DNA of 64,000 nt, taken from Streptomyces sp. 71268. Its GTDB lineage: Bacteria > Actinomycetota > Actinomycetes > Streptomycetales > Streptomycetaceae. A program made the position numbers and the translations under genes. Positions 34,339 to 44,200 of the stretch are shown one piece after another (within the stretch, counting starts at the first letter, position 1; each line of letters begins with the position of its first letter). The stretch spans positions 3,069,001 through 3,133,000 of the forward strand of contig NZ_CP114200.1 of NCBI RefSeq assembly GCF_029392895.1, read 5' to 3'. Below the pieces are notes generated by a model that was given only the letters and a program-made list of their open reading frames with translations, did no database searches and was not told the origin of the DNA.

Positions 34339-35123
34339 GACACACGCCCCCGCGCGTCGAAGTGCTTCATGCGCTCAAGGACCAACTCGGCGGTCGGCTG
34401 GTACATCTCGTCGACGATCCGGCCGTCGGCCAGGTACAGCACGCGGTTCGCGTACGAGGCGGCCACCGGGTCGTGGGTGACCATCACGATGGTCTGGCCC
34501 AGTTCGTCAACGGACCTGCGCAGGAAGCCCAGGACCTCGGCGCCGGCCCGCGAGTCGAGGTTGCCGGTCGGCTCGTCGCCGAAGATGATCTCCGGCCGGG
34601 CGGCCAGAGCGCGGGCCACGGCGACGCGCTGCTGCTGGCCGCCGGAGAGCTGGTTGGGCCGGTGCTTGAGCCGCCCGGCCAGGCCCACCGTCTCCACCAC
34701 GCGGTCCAGCCAGGCGCGGTCGGGCTTGCGGCCCGCGATGTCCATCGGCAGCGTGATGTTCTCTATGGCGTTCAGCGTGGGCAGCAGGTTGAACGCCTGG
34801 AAGATGAACCCGATCCGGTCCCGGCGCAGTTGGGTGAGCTTCTTGTCCTTGAGCCCGGTGATCTCGGTCTCGTTGACGTAGATGTGACCCGAGGTCACGG
34901 TGTCCAGGCCGGCGAGGCAGTGCATCAGCGTCGACTTGCCGGAGCCGGACGGGCCCATGATCGCGGTGAACTGGCCCCGGGCGATGTCCACGTCCACGTG
35001 GTCGAGGGCCACCACCCGCGTCTCGCCCGAGCCGTACGCCTTGACCACCTGGCGTGCTCGCGCGGCAACGGCCGTATGTCCTCCGCTGCCCCCGGTCCTG
35101 GGAATCGATACAGCCGTCGTCAC
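34335..35123 (-). CDS. ABC transporter ATP-binding protein (LolD/MacB type)
   Basis: A 262-residue ATPase with Walker A MGPSGSGKST, the LolD-family LAGLDTVTSGHIYVNETEI, signature LSGGQQQRVAVARAL, Walker B IIFGDEPTGNLDS and VTHDPVAASYANRVLYLADGRI. The GTG at 35123 follows gaggagaa at good spacing; the frame continues upstream without similarity. It is the first gene of a two-gene operon with the FtsX-type permease. The upstream region gives no regulator nearby. Confidence 0.94.
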   Translation of the reverse strand: MTTAVSIPRTGGSGGHTAVAARARQVVKAYGSGETRVVALDHVDVDIARGQFTAIMGPSGSGKSTLMHCLAGLDTVTSGHIYVNETEITGLKDKKLTQLRRDRIGFIFQAFNLLPTLNAIENITLPMDIAGRKPDRAWLDRVVETVGLAGRLKHRPNQLSGGQQQRVAVARALAARPEIIFGDEPTGNLDSRAGAEVLGFLRRSVDELGQTIVMVTHDPVAASYANRVLYLADGRIVDEMYQPTAELVLERMKHFDARGRVS

Positions 35124-35595
35124 GGTACTTCTCCTCGGTAGGTGTGTTCGGCGCGGTCCTTGCCGCGTACACAAGACTGCTCGCCCGGGAGCGGGCTCGC
35201 GATGGTGCTCAGCGCCGTATTCGACCTGGGGATAACCCCACCCCCACGGTCGTGCGGCCCGCACCAAGGCTAGGAAGAACACCCTCCTGACCTCGTCATC
35301 CGTCGGTACGAACCCGGGGTAGGGGGAAGGCCGTCGGCTCCCCTAGGGGGACGGCCCCCAGGGGCGCCCGGGTCTCAGGGTGGGGGGCCCGGCGGGGCGC
35401 CCGGGTTGGTCCGCGGGGGGCCTCACGTGACCCCCGCCGAGCAGTGCCGGAGCGGTCGGTGGGGCGGGTCAGGGTGGCCGTACGGGAGACCCGGAGTGTG
35501 GCGCGGGACGGCCGGGGTGGGTGGGGCGTTGACCAGTACCGCGAGAGCGCGGCCCGTGGAAAGGTGGTGTCTACAACGAGCGAGGGAGACGCACG
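35124..35595. other. Divergent region between the ABC exporter and the MFS exporter
   Basis: 472 bases without a gene. It should hold promoters for both operons. A perfect cccctagggg palindrome lies at 35340-35349, next to a second gtaggggga motif. The ribosome binding site of the MFS gene (gaggga) is at 35582-35587. Confidence 0.4.
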
Positions 35596-37491
35596 GTGGG
35601 CGGCACCGCACGGCACACGGACCAGGGCCCCACGCCACAGGCCGCGGGTCCCCCGGAGGCCGAGCGGCGCGGGCCCGTCGTCGCCGCGCTGATGCTCGCC
35701 ATGGCGCTCGCCGCGCTGGACTCCACGATCATCTCCACGGCCGTGCCACAGATCGTCGGCGACCTCGGCGGCTTCTCCGTCTTCTCCTGGCTCTTCTCGG
35801 GCTACCTGCTCGCGGTGACGGTCTCGCTGCCGGTGTACGGGAAGTTGTCGGACACCTTCGGCCGCAAGCCGGTACTGCTGGTGGGCATCGCGCTGTTCCT
35901 GGTCGGCTCGCTGCTGTGCGCCACCGCGTGGAACATGGCCAGCCTCATCGCGTTCCGCGTCGTACAGGGCCTGGGCGGCGGCGCGCTCCAGGGCACGGTG
36001 CAGACGATCGCCGCCGACCTGTACCCGCACCGGGAGCGCGCGAAGATCCAGGCCAAGCTCTCCACCGTGTGGGCCACGTCGTCGGTGGCCGGCCCGGCGC
36101 TCGGCGGGCTCATCGCCACGTACGCGGACTGGCGTTGGATCTTCCTGGTCAACCTGCCGGTCGGCGCCGTCGCACTCCTCCTCGTCGTGCGCCACCTGCA
36201 CGAGCCGGCGCGCGCCCCGCAGTCGCGCGCGGAGCCCACGGGAGACCGGCGTACGGGTGGCGGGCGTACAGGGGACGGACGTACGGGAGGACGCCGAACG
36301 GACGGACGCCGTACGGGAGACGGGGGCGCGCGGCCACGGGTGGACTGGGCCGGGGCGCTCGGCATCTTCTGTTCCGGCAGTCTGTTGCTGACCGCGCTCG
36401 TGCAGGGCGGCGTGGCCTGGCCGTGGCTCTCGACGCCCTCGCTGTGCCTGCTCGCGGCGAGCGCGGCCTGCGCGGCCGGCACCGTGGTCATCGAACGGCG
36501 GGCGGCGGAGCCGATCATTCCGGGCTGGGTGTGGCGCCGTCGTACGATCGCCGCCGTCAACCTCTCGTTGGGCGGCCTCGGCCTGTTGATGATCGCCCCG
36601 ACCGTGTTCCTGCCCACGTACGCGCAGTCGGTCCTCGGTCTGTCCCCCACCGCCGCCGGGTTCGTGCTGTCCGCCATGACGTTGAGCTGGCCCGTGTCCG
36701 CCGCCCTGAGCAACCGCGTCTACCTGCGCATCGGCTTCCGGCAGAGCGCCATCGTCGGCATGAGCCTGGCCGCGCTGATCCTGTTCGCGTTCCCGCTGCT
36801 GCCCTACCCGGGCTCGGCCTGGCAGCCCGCGCTGATCATGCTGCTGCTCGGCGGGGCGCTCGGCCTCTTCCAACTCCCGCTCATCGTCGGGGTGCAGTCG
36901 TCCGTCGGCTGGGCGGAGCGCGGCACGGCGACCGGCTCCATACTCTTCTGCCGCCAGGTGGGACAGAGCGTGGGGGCGGCCCTGTTCGGCGCCGTCGCCA
37001 ACGCCACCATGGCCGCCCGACTCGCGGACGCCCCCGACTCGCTCGGCGGCGACCTCCCGGACGACCTGGACTCGGTGTCCCGCGCCCTGGAGCACCCCGG
37101 CGAGCTGTCCGCCGAGGCCGCCGACTACCTGCGCCGCGCCGTGGACGACTCCGTCGACTACGTCTACCTCGGCGCCGCCCTGGCCGCCGTCCTCGCCGTC
37201 CTGGCGCTGCTCCTGCTCGCCCCGCGCGTCTTCCCCACTCACGTGGACGACCCGGCCACCTCCGCGACCGACTCCCCGGCGACACCCGCCACACCAGTCG
37301 CTGCCGACACACCGGCCGCATCCGACGCACTCGCTGCATCCGACGCGTCGACCACGTCCGGCGTACCCGCCACCTCCGACGCACCGGCCGCCCCCGGCGC
37401 GCCGGATCGTCCCGAGCCTCCGGCGGACGAGCCGGCCGGCGGGGCGCCGACTGGCCCGACTGGTGGCGGCCCGCGCGGCGACGCGCGGTAG
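35596..37491 (+). CDS. MFS drug exporter, DHA2 (EmrB/QacA) family, 14 TM
   Basis: A 631-residue transporter. The DHA2 signature LDSTIISTAVPQI in helix 1, GKLSDTFGRKPV between helices 2 and 3, and AFRVVQGLGGGALQGTVQTIAAD are clear, and the hydrophobicity allows about 14 helices. A basic, repetitive linker around residues 214-245 (TGDRRTGGGRTGDGRT) in the middle loop is unusual. The last 70 residues are a low-complexity Ala/Thr/Ser/Asp/Pro tail outside the membrane. The GTG at 35596 follows a gaggga site. It should be a proton-driven multidrug or antibiotic exporter. Confidence 0.93.
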   Translation: MGGTARHTDQGPTPQAAGPPEAERRGPVVAALMLAMALAALDSTIISTAVPQIVGDLGGFSVFSWLFSGYLLAVTVSLPVYGKLSDTFGRKPVLLVGIALFLVGSLLCATAWNMASLIAFRVVQGLGGGALQGTVQTIAADLYPHRERAKIQAKLSTVWATSSVAGPALGGLIATYADWRWIFLVNLPVGAVALLLVVRHLHEPARAPQSRAEPTGDRRTGGGRTGDGRTGGRRTDGRRTGDGGARPRVDWAGALGIFCSGSLLLTALVQGGVAWPWLSTPSLCLLAASAACAAGTVVIERRAAEPIIPGWVWRRRTIAAVNLSLGGLGLLMIAPTVFLPTYAQSVLGLSPTAAGFVLSAMTLSWPVSAALSNRVYLRIGFRQSAIVGMSLAALILFAFPLLPYPGSAWQPALIMLLLGGALGLFQLPLIVGVQSSVGWAERGTATGSILFCRQVGQSVGAALFGAVANATMAARLADAPDSLGGDLPDDLDSVSRALEHPGELSAEAADYLRRAVDDSVDYVYLGAALAAVLAVLALLLLAPRVFPTHVDDPATSATDSPATPATPVAADTPAASDALAASDASTTSGVPATSDAPAAPGAPDRPEPPADEPAGGAPTGPTGGGPRGDAR

Positions 37492-37557
37492 CGGGGCGGC
37501 CCGACGGCGTCCCCGAGAGCGGGGGCCGTGCACGAGACGGCCGCCCGCGAGGCGCGG

Positions 37558-38979
37558 TTACGGCGTCGGGTGGTCCGCGGGGGGCAGGACCGGGAGTTCG
37601 ACCTCGATCGTGTCATCGTCGTCGCCGAGCTTGCGCTTCCCCGGCCCGGCCAAGGGCCGTGGCACTGCGGGGCCCACGCCATCGGCGCCCCGGTCGACCC
37701 GGTCGGCCTCGTCGGCGCCCGGATCGGCCTTGGCATCGGCGTCGGCGGGGACGTCACCCTCTCCGGCGCCGCCGGCGGCACCCGCCTCGTCGACCAGGCC
37801 GCCCGCGCGGGAGGCGCCCCCGGCGCCCTGGCCACCGCCCGCACGTGTCACCACGCCCGCGCCCGCACCGGCCCCCGCTCCGACACCGGCACCGGCACCC
37901 GCGACGTCCCCGTGGCCACCAGCCACGCCCGCCCCGTCAGACGTACCGGACGCACTGGCCGTACCAGACGCTCCGGACGCGGCAGTCCCCTCGGCCCCGG
38001 CGGTCGCGGCGGTCGCGTCCGCCGCGACCCGGGAGGAGTGGGAGACCGTAGCGGTATCCGGGCTGGCGGCGGGCTGTTCGGTCCGGCGTTCGACCGGCAC
38101 GCGCCGGCCGGTCAGGACGCCGAGAGTCTCGCGCACGTGCTCCATCTGCAACGCCAGCTCCTCGCGCTCCTCCGCGTGCGCGCGCAGGATCTGCTCCGTT
38201 TCGCGCTCCATGCGCTCCGCGCGGGCCCGCGCCCGCGCGATCAGCTCCTCGCCCTGCGCCTCCGCGTCCTCCTGGCCGTGCCGGGCGGCCTCCTCGACCG
38301 CGGCGTAGGCGCGCTGCGTCTCGGCCACGGTGCGCTCGCCGAGGGCCTCCAGCTCGGCGATGCGGGACTCCAGGGCGGCTTCGCGCTCGGCGATCTCGAC
38401 GCCGAGCGCCTCCCAGCGGTCGGCGTGCTGCTGCTCCTGCTCGATCAGGAACTCCTCCGTCCGCTCCCGAGCCTGTTGGAGCTCGACGACCGCGTCGCGC
38501 CGCTCGCGCAGCGCGTCCCGTTCGGCCGCCTCGCGCAGTTCGGCGGCGGCGGCGCGGGCCGCCTCGATCCGCTGCTCGGCCCACTTCTCGGCCTCGGCGC
38601 GCAGCGCCGCCGCCGCCGTGTCCGCCGCGTCGCGCGTCGCGTCGGCGTACTCGGCCGCCGCCTCGGTGGCCTCCTTCGCGGCGCCCCGCGCGCCCGCCCG
38701 CAACCGGTCGGCCTCCTGCTCGGCGGTGGTCAGGATGAGCTGGGCGCCCTCGCCGAGTTCCTCGTATGTCTGCGGGGGGAGCTGCGCGATCACCTCGCGC
38801 AGCCGTTCCGCCTCGGCGGTCATCTCGTTGGCCAGCACGGTCAGCCGCGCGGCGCGCTCCCACGCCGCGTCCCGGTCTGCGGACAACTGCGTCAGATACT
38901 GCTCCACCTGCGCAGGACGGTAGCCGCGCTCGCCCCGCCCGGTGGTGGTGAAGCCGTGGGGTGAATCCGTCCCGCTCAT
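37558..38979 (-). CDS. Coiled-coil DivIVA-like protein ('cellulose-binding protein' type)
   Basis: A 473-residue protein. The N-terminus (GFTTTGRGERGYRPAQVEQYLTQLSADRDAAWERAARL) resembles the DivIVA-type membrane-binding opening; residues about 40-290 form a long Ala/Glu/Arg coiled coil (many heptads, e.g. AEKWAEQRIEAARAAAAELREAAERDALRER). The last 180 residues are Ala/Gly/Asp-rich low complexity ending in DDDDTIEVELPVLPP. Streptomycete relatives are usually named cellulose-binding protein and are related to the polar-growth scaffold Scy/FilP/DivIVA class. An agagggg stretch precedes the ATG. It converges with the MFS gene. Confidence 0.82.
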   Translation of the reverse strand: MSGTDSPHGFTTTGRGERGYRPAQVEQYLTQLSADRDAAWERAARLTVLANEMTAEAERLREVIAQLPPQTYEELGEGAQLILTTAEQEADRLRAGARGAAKEATEAAAEYADATRDAADTAAAALRAEAEKWAEQRIEAARAAAAELREAAERDALRERRDAVVELQQARERTEEFLIEQEQQHADRWEALGVEIAEREAALESRIAELEALGERTVAETQRAYAAVEEAARHGQEDAEAQGEELIARARARAERMERETEQILRAHAEEREELALQMEHVRETLGVLTGRRVPVERRTEQPAASPDTATVSHSSRVAADATAATAGAEGTAASGASGTASASGTSDGAGVAGGHGDVAGAGAGVGAGAGAGAGVVTRAGGGQGAGGASRAGGLVDEAGAAGGAGEGDVPADADAKADPGADEADRVDRGADGVGPAVPRPLAGPGKRKLGDDDDTIEVELPVLPPADHPTP

Positions 38980-39340
38980 CCTGAAGCCCCTCTATCCGGT
39001 GTCTCCGCCGAACATCTTTGTAGATGCGAGCGAAATGCCCATACCGCGACACTCCACCCAGTTCCTCAGGCAAGGATGCGGCAATTGACGCCGGAAGTCG
39101 TAATCTCAGGGATTTTGATCCGATAGAGCGGCGATACAGCGGACCGTCACGGTATTGACCTTGCGACCGAAGCGGGCGTACGCCCCGCGTGCCCGGGCCG
39201 CTCCCGTGCGACGGACGCGGCAGGCGGCCGAGTCGGGCGCCGGGCGTACGGGCGTACGGGCGTACGGGGCGTGTCGCGCGGGACGTACGAGGCGCGGGCG
39301 CGCGGGGCGGGTGGGGCGTACGGGGCGCGGGGGCGGCGGT
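38980..39340. other. Intergenic region with cgtacggg repeats
   Basis: 361 bases between two leftward genes. The left part (38990-39150) is less GC-rich and probably holds the promoter of the coiled-coil gene. The right part (39235-39330) contains several imperfect gcgtacgggg blocks, including three consecutive gcgtacgg copies at about 39243-39270. No gene is evident. Confidence 0.4.
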
Positions 39341-40999
39341 CTACCGCTGTCCGGCGCCCTCGGCCCGCAACCCCTCCCCGGCGCCGATGCCAGCACCAGC
39401 ACCAGCGGCCGACCCCCTGCCGGCATCCGGGCCGGCATCCGAGCCCGGGTCAGCGCCGGAGTCGGCGGCCGATTCGGCGAGCGCCCGCGCGCGCAGTGCC
39501 TTGCGGTCGGGCTTGCCCGCCTGCGTCAGCGGGATCTCCGCGACGACCCGTACGACCTCCGGCGCGTACATGGCGCCGCGACGGTCGGTCACGAACGCGC
39601 TGAGTTCTCCGGGGCGCACGCTGTGGCCGGGCGCCGGGACCACCGCGGCGTGTACGGCCTCGGTCTGGTCGGGGCGGCGTACGCCGAACACCACGCAGGC
39701 GGCCACGGCGGGGTGACTGAGCAGCAGCTCCTCCACGTCGGTCGGGTACACGTGGCCACCCACCACGACGATCTTGTCGCTCAGCCGGTCCACGATGAAC
39801 AGGTAGCCGTCCTCGTCCAGGTAGCCCACGTCACCGGTGTGCACCCAGCCGCCGCGCAGCACCTCGGCGGTGGCCTCCGGCTGCTTCCAGTAGCCGTTCA
39901 TCATCGACGGCGTGCGCACGCAGATCTCGCCGCTCTCGCCGGCCGGGAGGGGCTGCCCGTGCTCGTCGTGGATCTCGATCCGCACGCCGGGCGCGGGGCG
40001 GCCCACCGTGATCTGCCCGGCCGCGCCCACCACCGCGTGTTCCTCCGGGCCCACCGTGGCGATCATGCCCGCCTCGGCCTGCCCGTACCAGCCGTTCAGC
40101 ACCGGTCCGAAGGCTTCGGCCGCCTCGCGCAGCCGGGACGGGGAGGCGGCGCAGCCGCCGTAGGCGATGCGGCGCACGCTCGACAGGTCGGCCGTCGCCC
40201 GGGCCGGGTGGTCGAGCAGCGCGTACAGCAGCGGCGGCAGCAGCCACAGGTCGGTGACGCGCTCGCGCTCGATGGCGGCGTACACCGCCGCCGGGTCGAA
40301 GGACCGCTGGATGATCACGCGACCGCCCGAGAGCAGCGCCAGGTCGGCGACCATGCCGGCCAGGTGCGCCAGGGAGGTGCAGGCCAGGAAGGTGGGCGCG
40401 TGGCCCGACGCGGCCGTGCCGGAGCTGAGCGCCTGCCGGTGGAAGCCGTGCGCCATGCGGATGCCCTTGGGCAGGCCGGTGGTCCCGCCGGTGTGCCGGA
40501 TGCACCAGTCGTCCTCGGCGCGGGCCGCACTGGCCACCCGCCGCCCGCGGTGCCCGTCGGCGAGCGCGAGCAGGTCGGCGCCCACGTCGCTGGGGCCGAA
40601 GGAGAGGACCAGCGGCGGCCGGTAGTGGCTGAGCAACTCCGCGGCCCGCGCCTCGTGCAGGGGGTCCACGAGCAGGGCGGCCGGCTCCACGCTCGCCACG
40701 AGTCGGGCGAGCAGGTCGGCGGCCAGCGCCTCGTAGAGGATGACCACGCGGGCGCCGACCAGGTTCACGGCGTACCGGGCGCTCAGCGTCTCGGGGCGGT
40801 TGCCGGACAGCAGGGCCACGGTGTCGCCGCGGCCGATGCCGCGGTCGGTCAGCTCGGCGGCCATCCCGTGCACGGCGTCGTGTAAGGCGCCCGCGCTGGT
40901 CGACGAGCCGTCCTCGGTGCGCAGCACGGTGCGCTCGGGACGCTCCCGGAGACTGTCGAGGATCAGCTCTACGTAACTGGTGAAGTGCGTTTCCGTCAT
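39341..40999 (-). CDS. AMP-forming acyl-CoA / fatty-acid ligase, with TTA codon
   Basis: A 552-residue ANL-superfamily enzyme. HTGGTTGLPKG (169-179) is the AMP-binding motif; GWYGQAEAGMI, VHTGDVGYLDEDGYLFIVDR and the C-terminal lysine context LTQAGKPDRKALRARAL are conserved. The tail (about residues 515-552) is a Gly/Ala/Asp low-complexity extension. No strong ribosome binding site precedes the ATG at 40999. Codon 39 is TTA (40883-40885), so the enzyme is likely made late. A 16-base inverted repeat at 41047-41062 is a candidate operator. The acid substrate is unknown; stand-alone activating enzymes of this kind often serve specialised metabolism. Confidence 0.85.
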   Translation of the reverse strand: MTETHFTSYVELILDSLRERPERTVLRTEDGSSTSAGALHDAVHGMAAELTDRGIGRGDTVALLSGNRPETLSARYAVNLVGARVVILYEALAADLLARLVASVEPAALLVDPLHEARAAELLSHYRPPLVLSFGPSDVGADLLALADGHRGRRVASAARAEDDWCIRHTGGTTGLPKGIRMAHGFHRQALSSGTAASGHAPTFLACTSLAHLAGMVADLALLSGGRVIIQRSFDPAAVYAAIERERVTDLWLLPPLLYALLDHPARATADLSSVRRIAYGGCAASPSRLREAAEAFGPVLNGWYGQAEAGMIATVGPEEHAVVGAAGQITVGRPAPGVRIEIHDEHGQPLPAGESGEICVRTPSMMNGYWKQPEATAEVLRGGWVHTGDVGYLDEDGYLFIVDRLSDKIVVVGGHVYPTDVEELLLSHPAVAACVVFGVRRPDQTEAVHAAVVPAPGHSVRPGELSAFVTDRRGAMYAPEVVRVVAEIPLTQAGKPDRKALRARALAESAADSGADPGSDAGPDAGRGSAAGAGAGIGAGEGLRAEGAGQR

Positions 41000-41046
41000 G
41001 ACAGCGACGTTAGGTGCCGCCCCGTATGCCTTCCACTACCAAATGC

Positions 41047-41062
41047 GGCATGCGGACATGCC
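41047..41062. promoter_or_regulatory. Inverted repeat upstream of the acyl-CoA ligase
   Basis: GGCATG-CGGA-CATGCC is a perfect inverted repeat 48-63 bases upstream of the ligase ATG, a position typical of operator sites. No regulator gene is adjacent, so the protein that binds it cannot be named. Confidence 0.45.
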
Positions 41063-41123
41063 CCTCGGGTTATGAGCCACGGGCGCACCCGGACCGGGCC
41101 GGGCGGGGGAGCGTGAACGTGCG

Positions 41124-41158
41124 GCGCGGCGGCGCCCCGGGGTGGGGCGCCGCCGCGC
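41124..41158 (-). terminator. Strong stem-loop after the SUKH/deaminase operon
   Basis: A perfect 15-bp GC stem (41124-41138 with 41144-41158) with a 5-base loop lies about 100 bases past the stop of the leftward SUKH-4 protein gene and upstream of the ligase gene. It probably ends the toxin/immunity-domain transcript. Confidence 0.75.
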
Positions 41159-41260
41159 GGGGGTGCGGTCGGACGGCCTCCGGCCTACGGCGCACGGGGC
41201 GCGTACGCCGGCGTGACCCGTGCTGGCCGTTGTGGCCGGTGTGACCCGGCGTACGGAGTG

Positions 41261-44200
41261 CTACAGCAGGCCGTCCCACATCTGCTCAAGCAGCACCGCC
41301 CACCAGTTCTCCGGCGAGGCGAGCGCCGCCGGGTCGAGGGCGGAGAGGTGGTTCTGGAAGTCCACCGTCCAGCGCCCCGCCTGCTCCGGCGTGAGCGTCG
41401 CCCGCAGCCGCCACATCCAGCCGAGGAGGCCGAGGCAGCGCACGAACTCCGGCAGCCCGGTGTTGACGAACTGCGGCGGCACCGGGGCGCCGCCGGGGCC
41501 GGCCTCGACCGGGACCGCGACGATGTGCGCCGTGCCGTACTGCACGCACAGTTGGCGGCCGAAGTCGTTGCCCATCACCAGGTACGAACCGGCGTCGGAC
41601 GCGGGCTGCACCTGCCGCTCGGCGGCCAGCTCGGCCAGCGTGGGCACCGGCCGACCCGGCTGCGCCTGGGCCCAGAAGAACGGCCCGAAGTCCACCGGCA
41701 ACCCGGCCCACACCAGCGTCTGGGCGACGATGTCGGGCACGCCCTGCCGGGAGACGGCGCGCTGATCGAAGCGGAAGATGCCCTGCGGCCCGAACGCGTT
41801 GAGCAACTCCTGCGCGAGACCCTCCGGCGGGACGGCCGGCGCCCGCTGCACCTGGCTGGGGTGCGGCAGCGGCACCCGCACCGGCGCCGGCCTGGCCGGC
41901 CCGTCCGCGACCTGGTGCAACTCGCCCTGGTGCTCGATGAGGTGGCGCACGCCCTGCTGCCGGGTGGCGTGGTCGCGGCCGTACGGGGCGGTGTGGCTGA
42001 TCCGCACCTGTGGCCAGGACTCCCGGATCATGCGGGCGCAGTAGCCGCCGGGCAGGTCGCAGGACTCCAGCTCGGTGTGGAGTTCGAGCACCTGCTGCGG
42101 CGGCACGTTCATGGCCCGCAGCTCGTGCAGGATCTGCCACTCCGGGTGCGGGGTGCCGGGCGCGGAGCGGCGGATGATCTGCTGCTCGGAGCCGTCCTGC
42201 GCCCGGTAGCGGAGCACCGCCATGTAGCCCGGGCCGACCGTGGGCAGCCCGGTGGGCGCCGGCGGGTAGCCGTACGGGCCGGCCATGGCGGGCGCGCCGG
42301 GCATTCCCGGGCCGGGCATCCCGGGGCCGGGCATTCCCGGGCCGGGCGGCGGCGGGGCCATCCCCGGGTGGCCGTGCGCGCCGGGCTGGCCGGGCACGGG
42401 CGGGGGCGGCGTGTGCGGGGCGCCGGGCGGGCCGGGCGGATGCGGGCCACCGACGCCGGGCTGGCCCGGGGCACCGGGCGGGACCGGGCCGTTCGGTCCG
42501 GCCAGCATCGTCGCCGCCGCGTGCACACCACCGGGGGCACCCGGAGGCGGCGTACCAGGGGCGCCCGGAGGCGGCGTACCGGCGCCCGGCATGCCGGGAG
42601 CGCCGGGCGGAGCGGGTACGCCCGCGCCGGCCGAGGCGCCGGGGGGCGGGGTGCCGGGACCGGCGCCGGGGGCGCCGGGGGGCCCGGGCGGCTGCGGGCC
42701 GCCGACGCCGGGCTGGCCCGGAGCGCCGGGCGCGGCCGGGCCGTTCGGCCCGGCCAGCATCGTCGCCGCCGCGTGCACACCACCGGGAGCACCCGGAGGC
42801 GGCGTACCAGGAGCACCCGGAGGCGGCGTACCGGCGCCCGGCGCGCCGGGGGGTGCGGGCACGCCCGCGCCGGCCGAGGCGCCGGGGGGCGCCAGCGGGT
42901 TGCCGGAGTCGAGTTGGGAGACGAGTTGCGTCGGGACGTAGCCGCCGGCGGGGGCGCCGGGCGCCCCTGGTCCGGTCGGCACGCCGGGGGCGGCGGCTCC
43001 CATGCCGTCGCCGGTGGGCGCTCCGGGCGCCGGCGCCGGGGTGCCGGGACCGCCGGTGGACGCGGGGCCAGCGGCGGGCGCGCCCGAGCCGGGGGCGCCC
43101 GGGGCCGCCGGCACGCCGGGGGCGCCGCCGACACTCGGCGGGCCCGGCGGTGGGCCGGGCGGCATCGCCGGTACCTGGGGCGTGCCCGGGCCGGCGGCGG
43201 AGTCGGGGCCCTGGAGCGGGAAGCCACCGTCGATGGCGGGCGCGATGGCGGTGGGCGGTAGCGCGCTCCCCGCCGACATCAGCTCCGTCTTGGCCTCCGG
43301 CGCCACGCCCGGCACCGGGGTGTCCTCGTCGTCGAAGCCGGCGAGCGGCGGCGCGAAGACGGTGGCGGGCGGTGCGACGGAGCGGTCGCCGTCGTCGCCC
43401 CCGTGGTTGGTGTCCTCCCAGGACGGCCCGGCGGTCGAGCCGCCCGTGGCGGAGCCGGGGGCGGCCGGGAACGCGGGCGCGGCGGGGAAGGCCGGGCCGG
43501 GCGCGGCGGGGAACCCGGGCGCGTCGGGCACGGCCGGGCCGGGAGCGGGTTGGTCGGCACCTCGGACGGGACCCTCGCCGGTGGCGTCCGGGCCGCGCTC
43601 CCGGTCGTCGGCGTCCCGACCGTCACGCTGGCCGTGGTCCCGGCCGTGGCCCTGGCTCTGGCCCGCGCCGGAGTCGGGGTACGGCGTGCGAGTGGAGGGC
43701 GGCGAGCTGAGCGCGCCGGACGCCGCGTCGCCGGCCGACGGGGTCGCGGACCCGGAGTCGCCCGGCTCGTCGGTGCCGGAGGTCCCGGAACCGTTGGCCG
43801 AGCCGCTGCCCTCGGAGCCGCCCTCGACCCCGGAGGCCCCGGTGCTCCCGGAGCCGCCGGCCGTGCCCGCGCCAGACGTACCGGAGGCACCGGACGTGCC
43901 GGAGGCACCGGACGTATCGGAGGCGCCGGACGTACCGGACGTGCCGGAGGCGGCCGGGCGCCGGGTCGAGATGCCGCCGCCCAGCGTGTTCGCCGCCTCC
44001 TGGAGCCACTCCGGCGGCGTCAGCAGGAACGAGGTGGCCTCCAGGTCGAGCCGGCCGGCCGGCGCGGCGGGCGCCGCGGGGGCCTGGGCGCCGGCCCCGT
44101 ACTCCTCCTCGTACCGTCGGATCACCTCGCCCACCGGGAGACCAGGCCACAGCGTGGTCTCGCCGCTGTCGCGGGCGATGACCAGCCGCGCGCTCTGGGC

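Noticed and set aside
31621..34881. 1086-codon open frame on the + strand opposite the FtsX-type permease and its ATPase
   Set aside because: It is antisense to clearly conserved ABC genes, and its translation (HLVLRQ/DRDGDG runs) has no domain; a GC-skew shadow.
35340..35349. cccctagggg palindrome as a regulator site
   Set aside because: Short GC palindromes are expected in such DNA; no spacing relation to a promoter could be shown.
42285..42941. Collagen-like Gly-Pro frame on the + strand
   Set aside because: Complement of the Gly/Pro linker of the SUKH-4 protein, which is supported by flanking domains on the minus strand.
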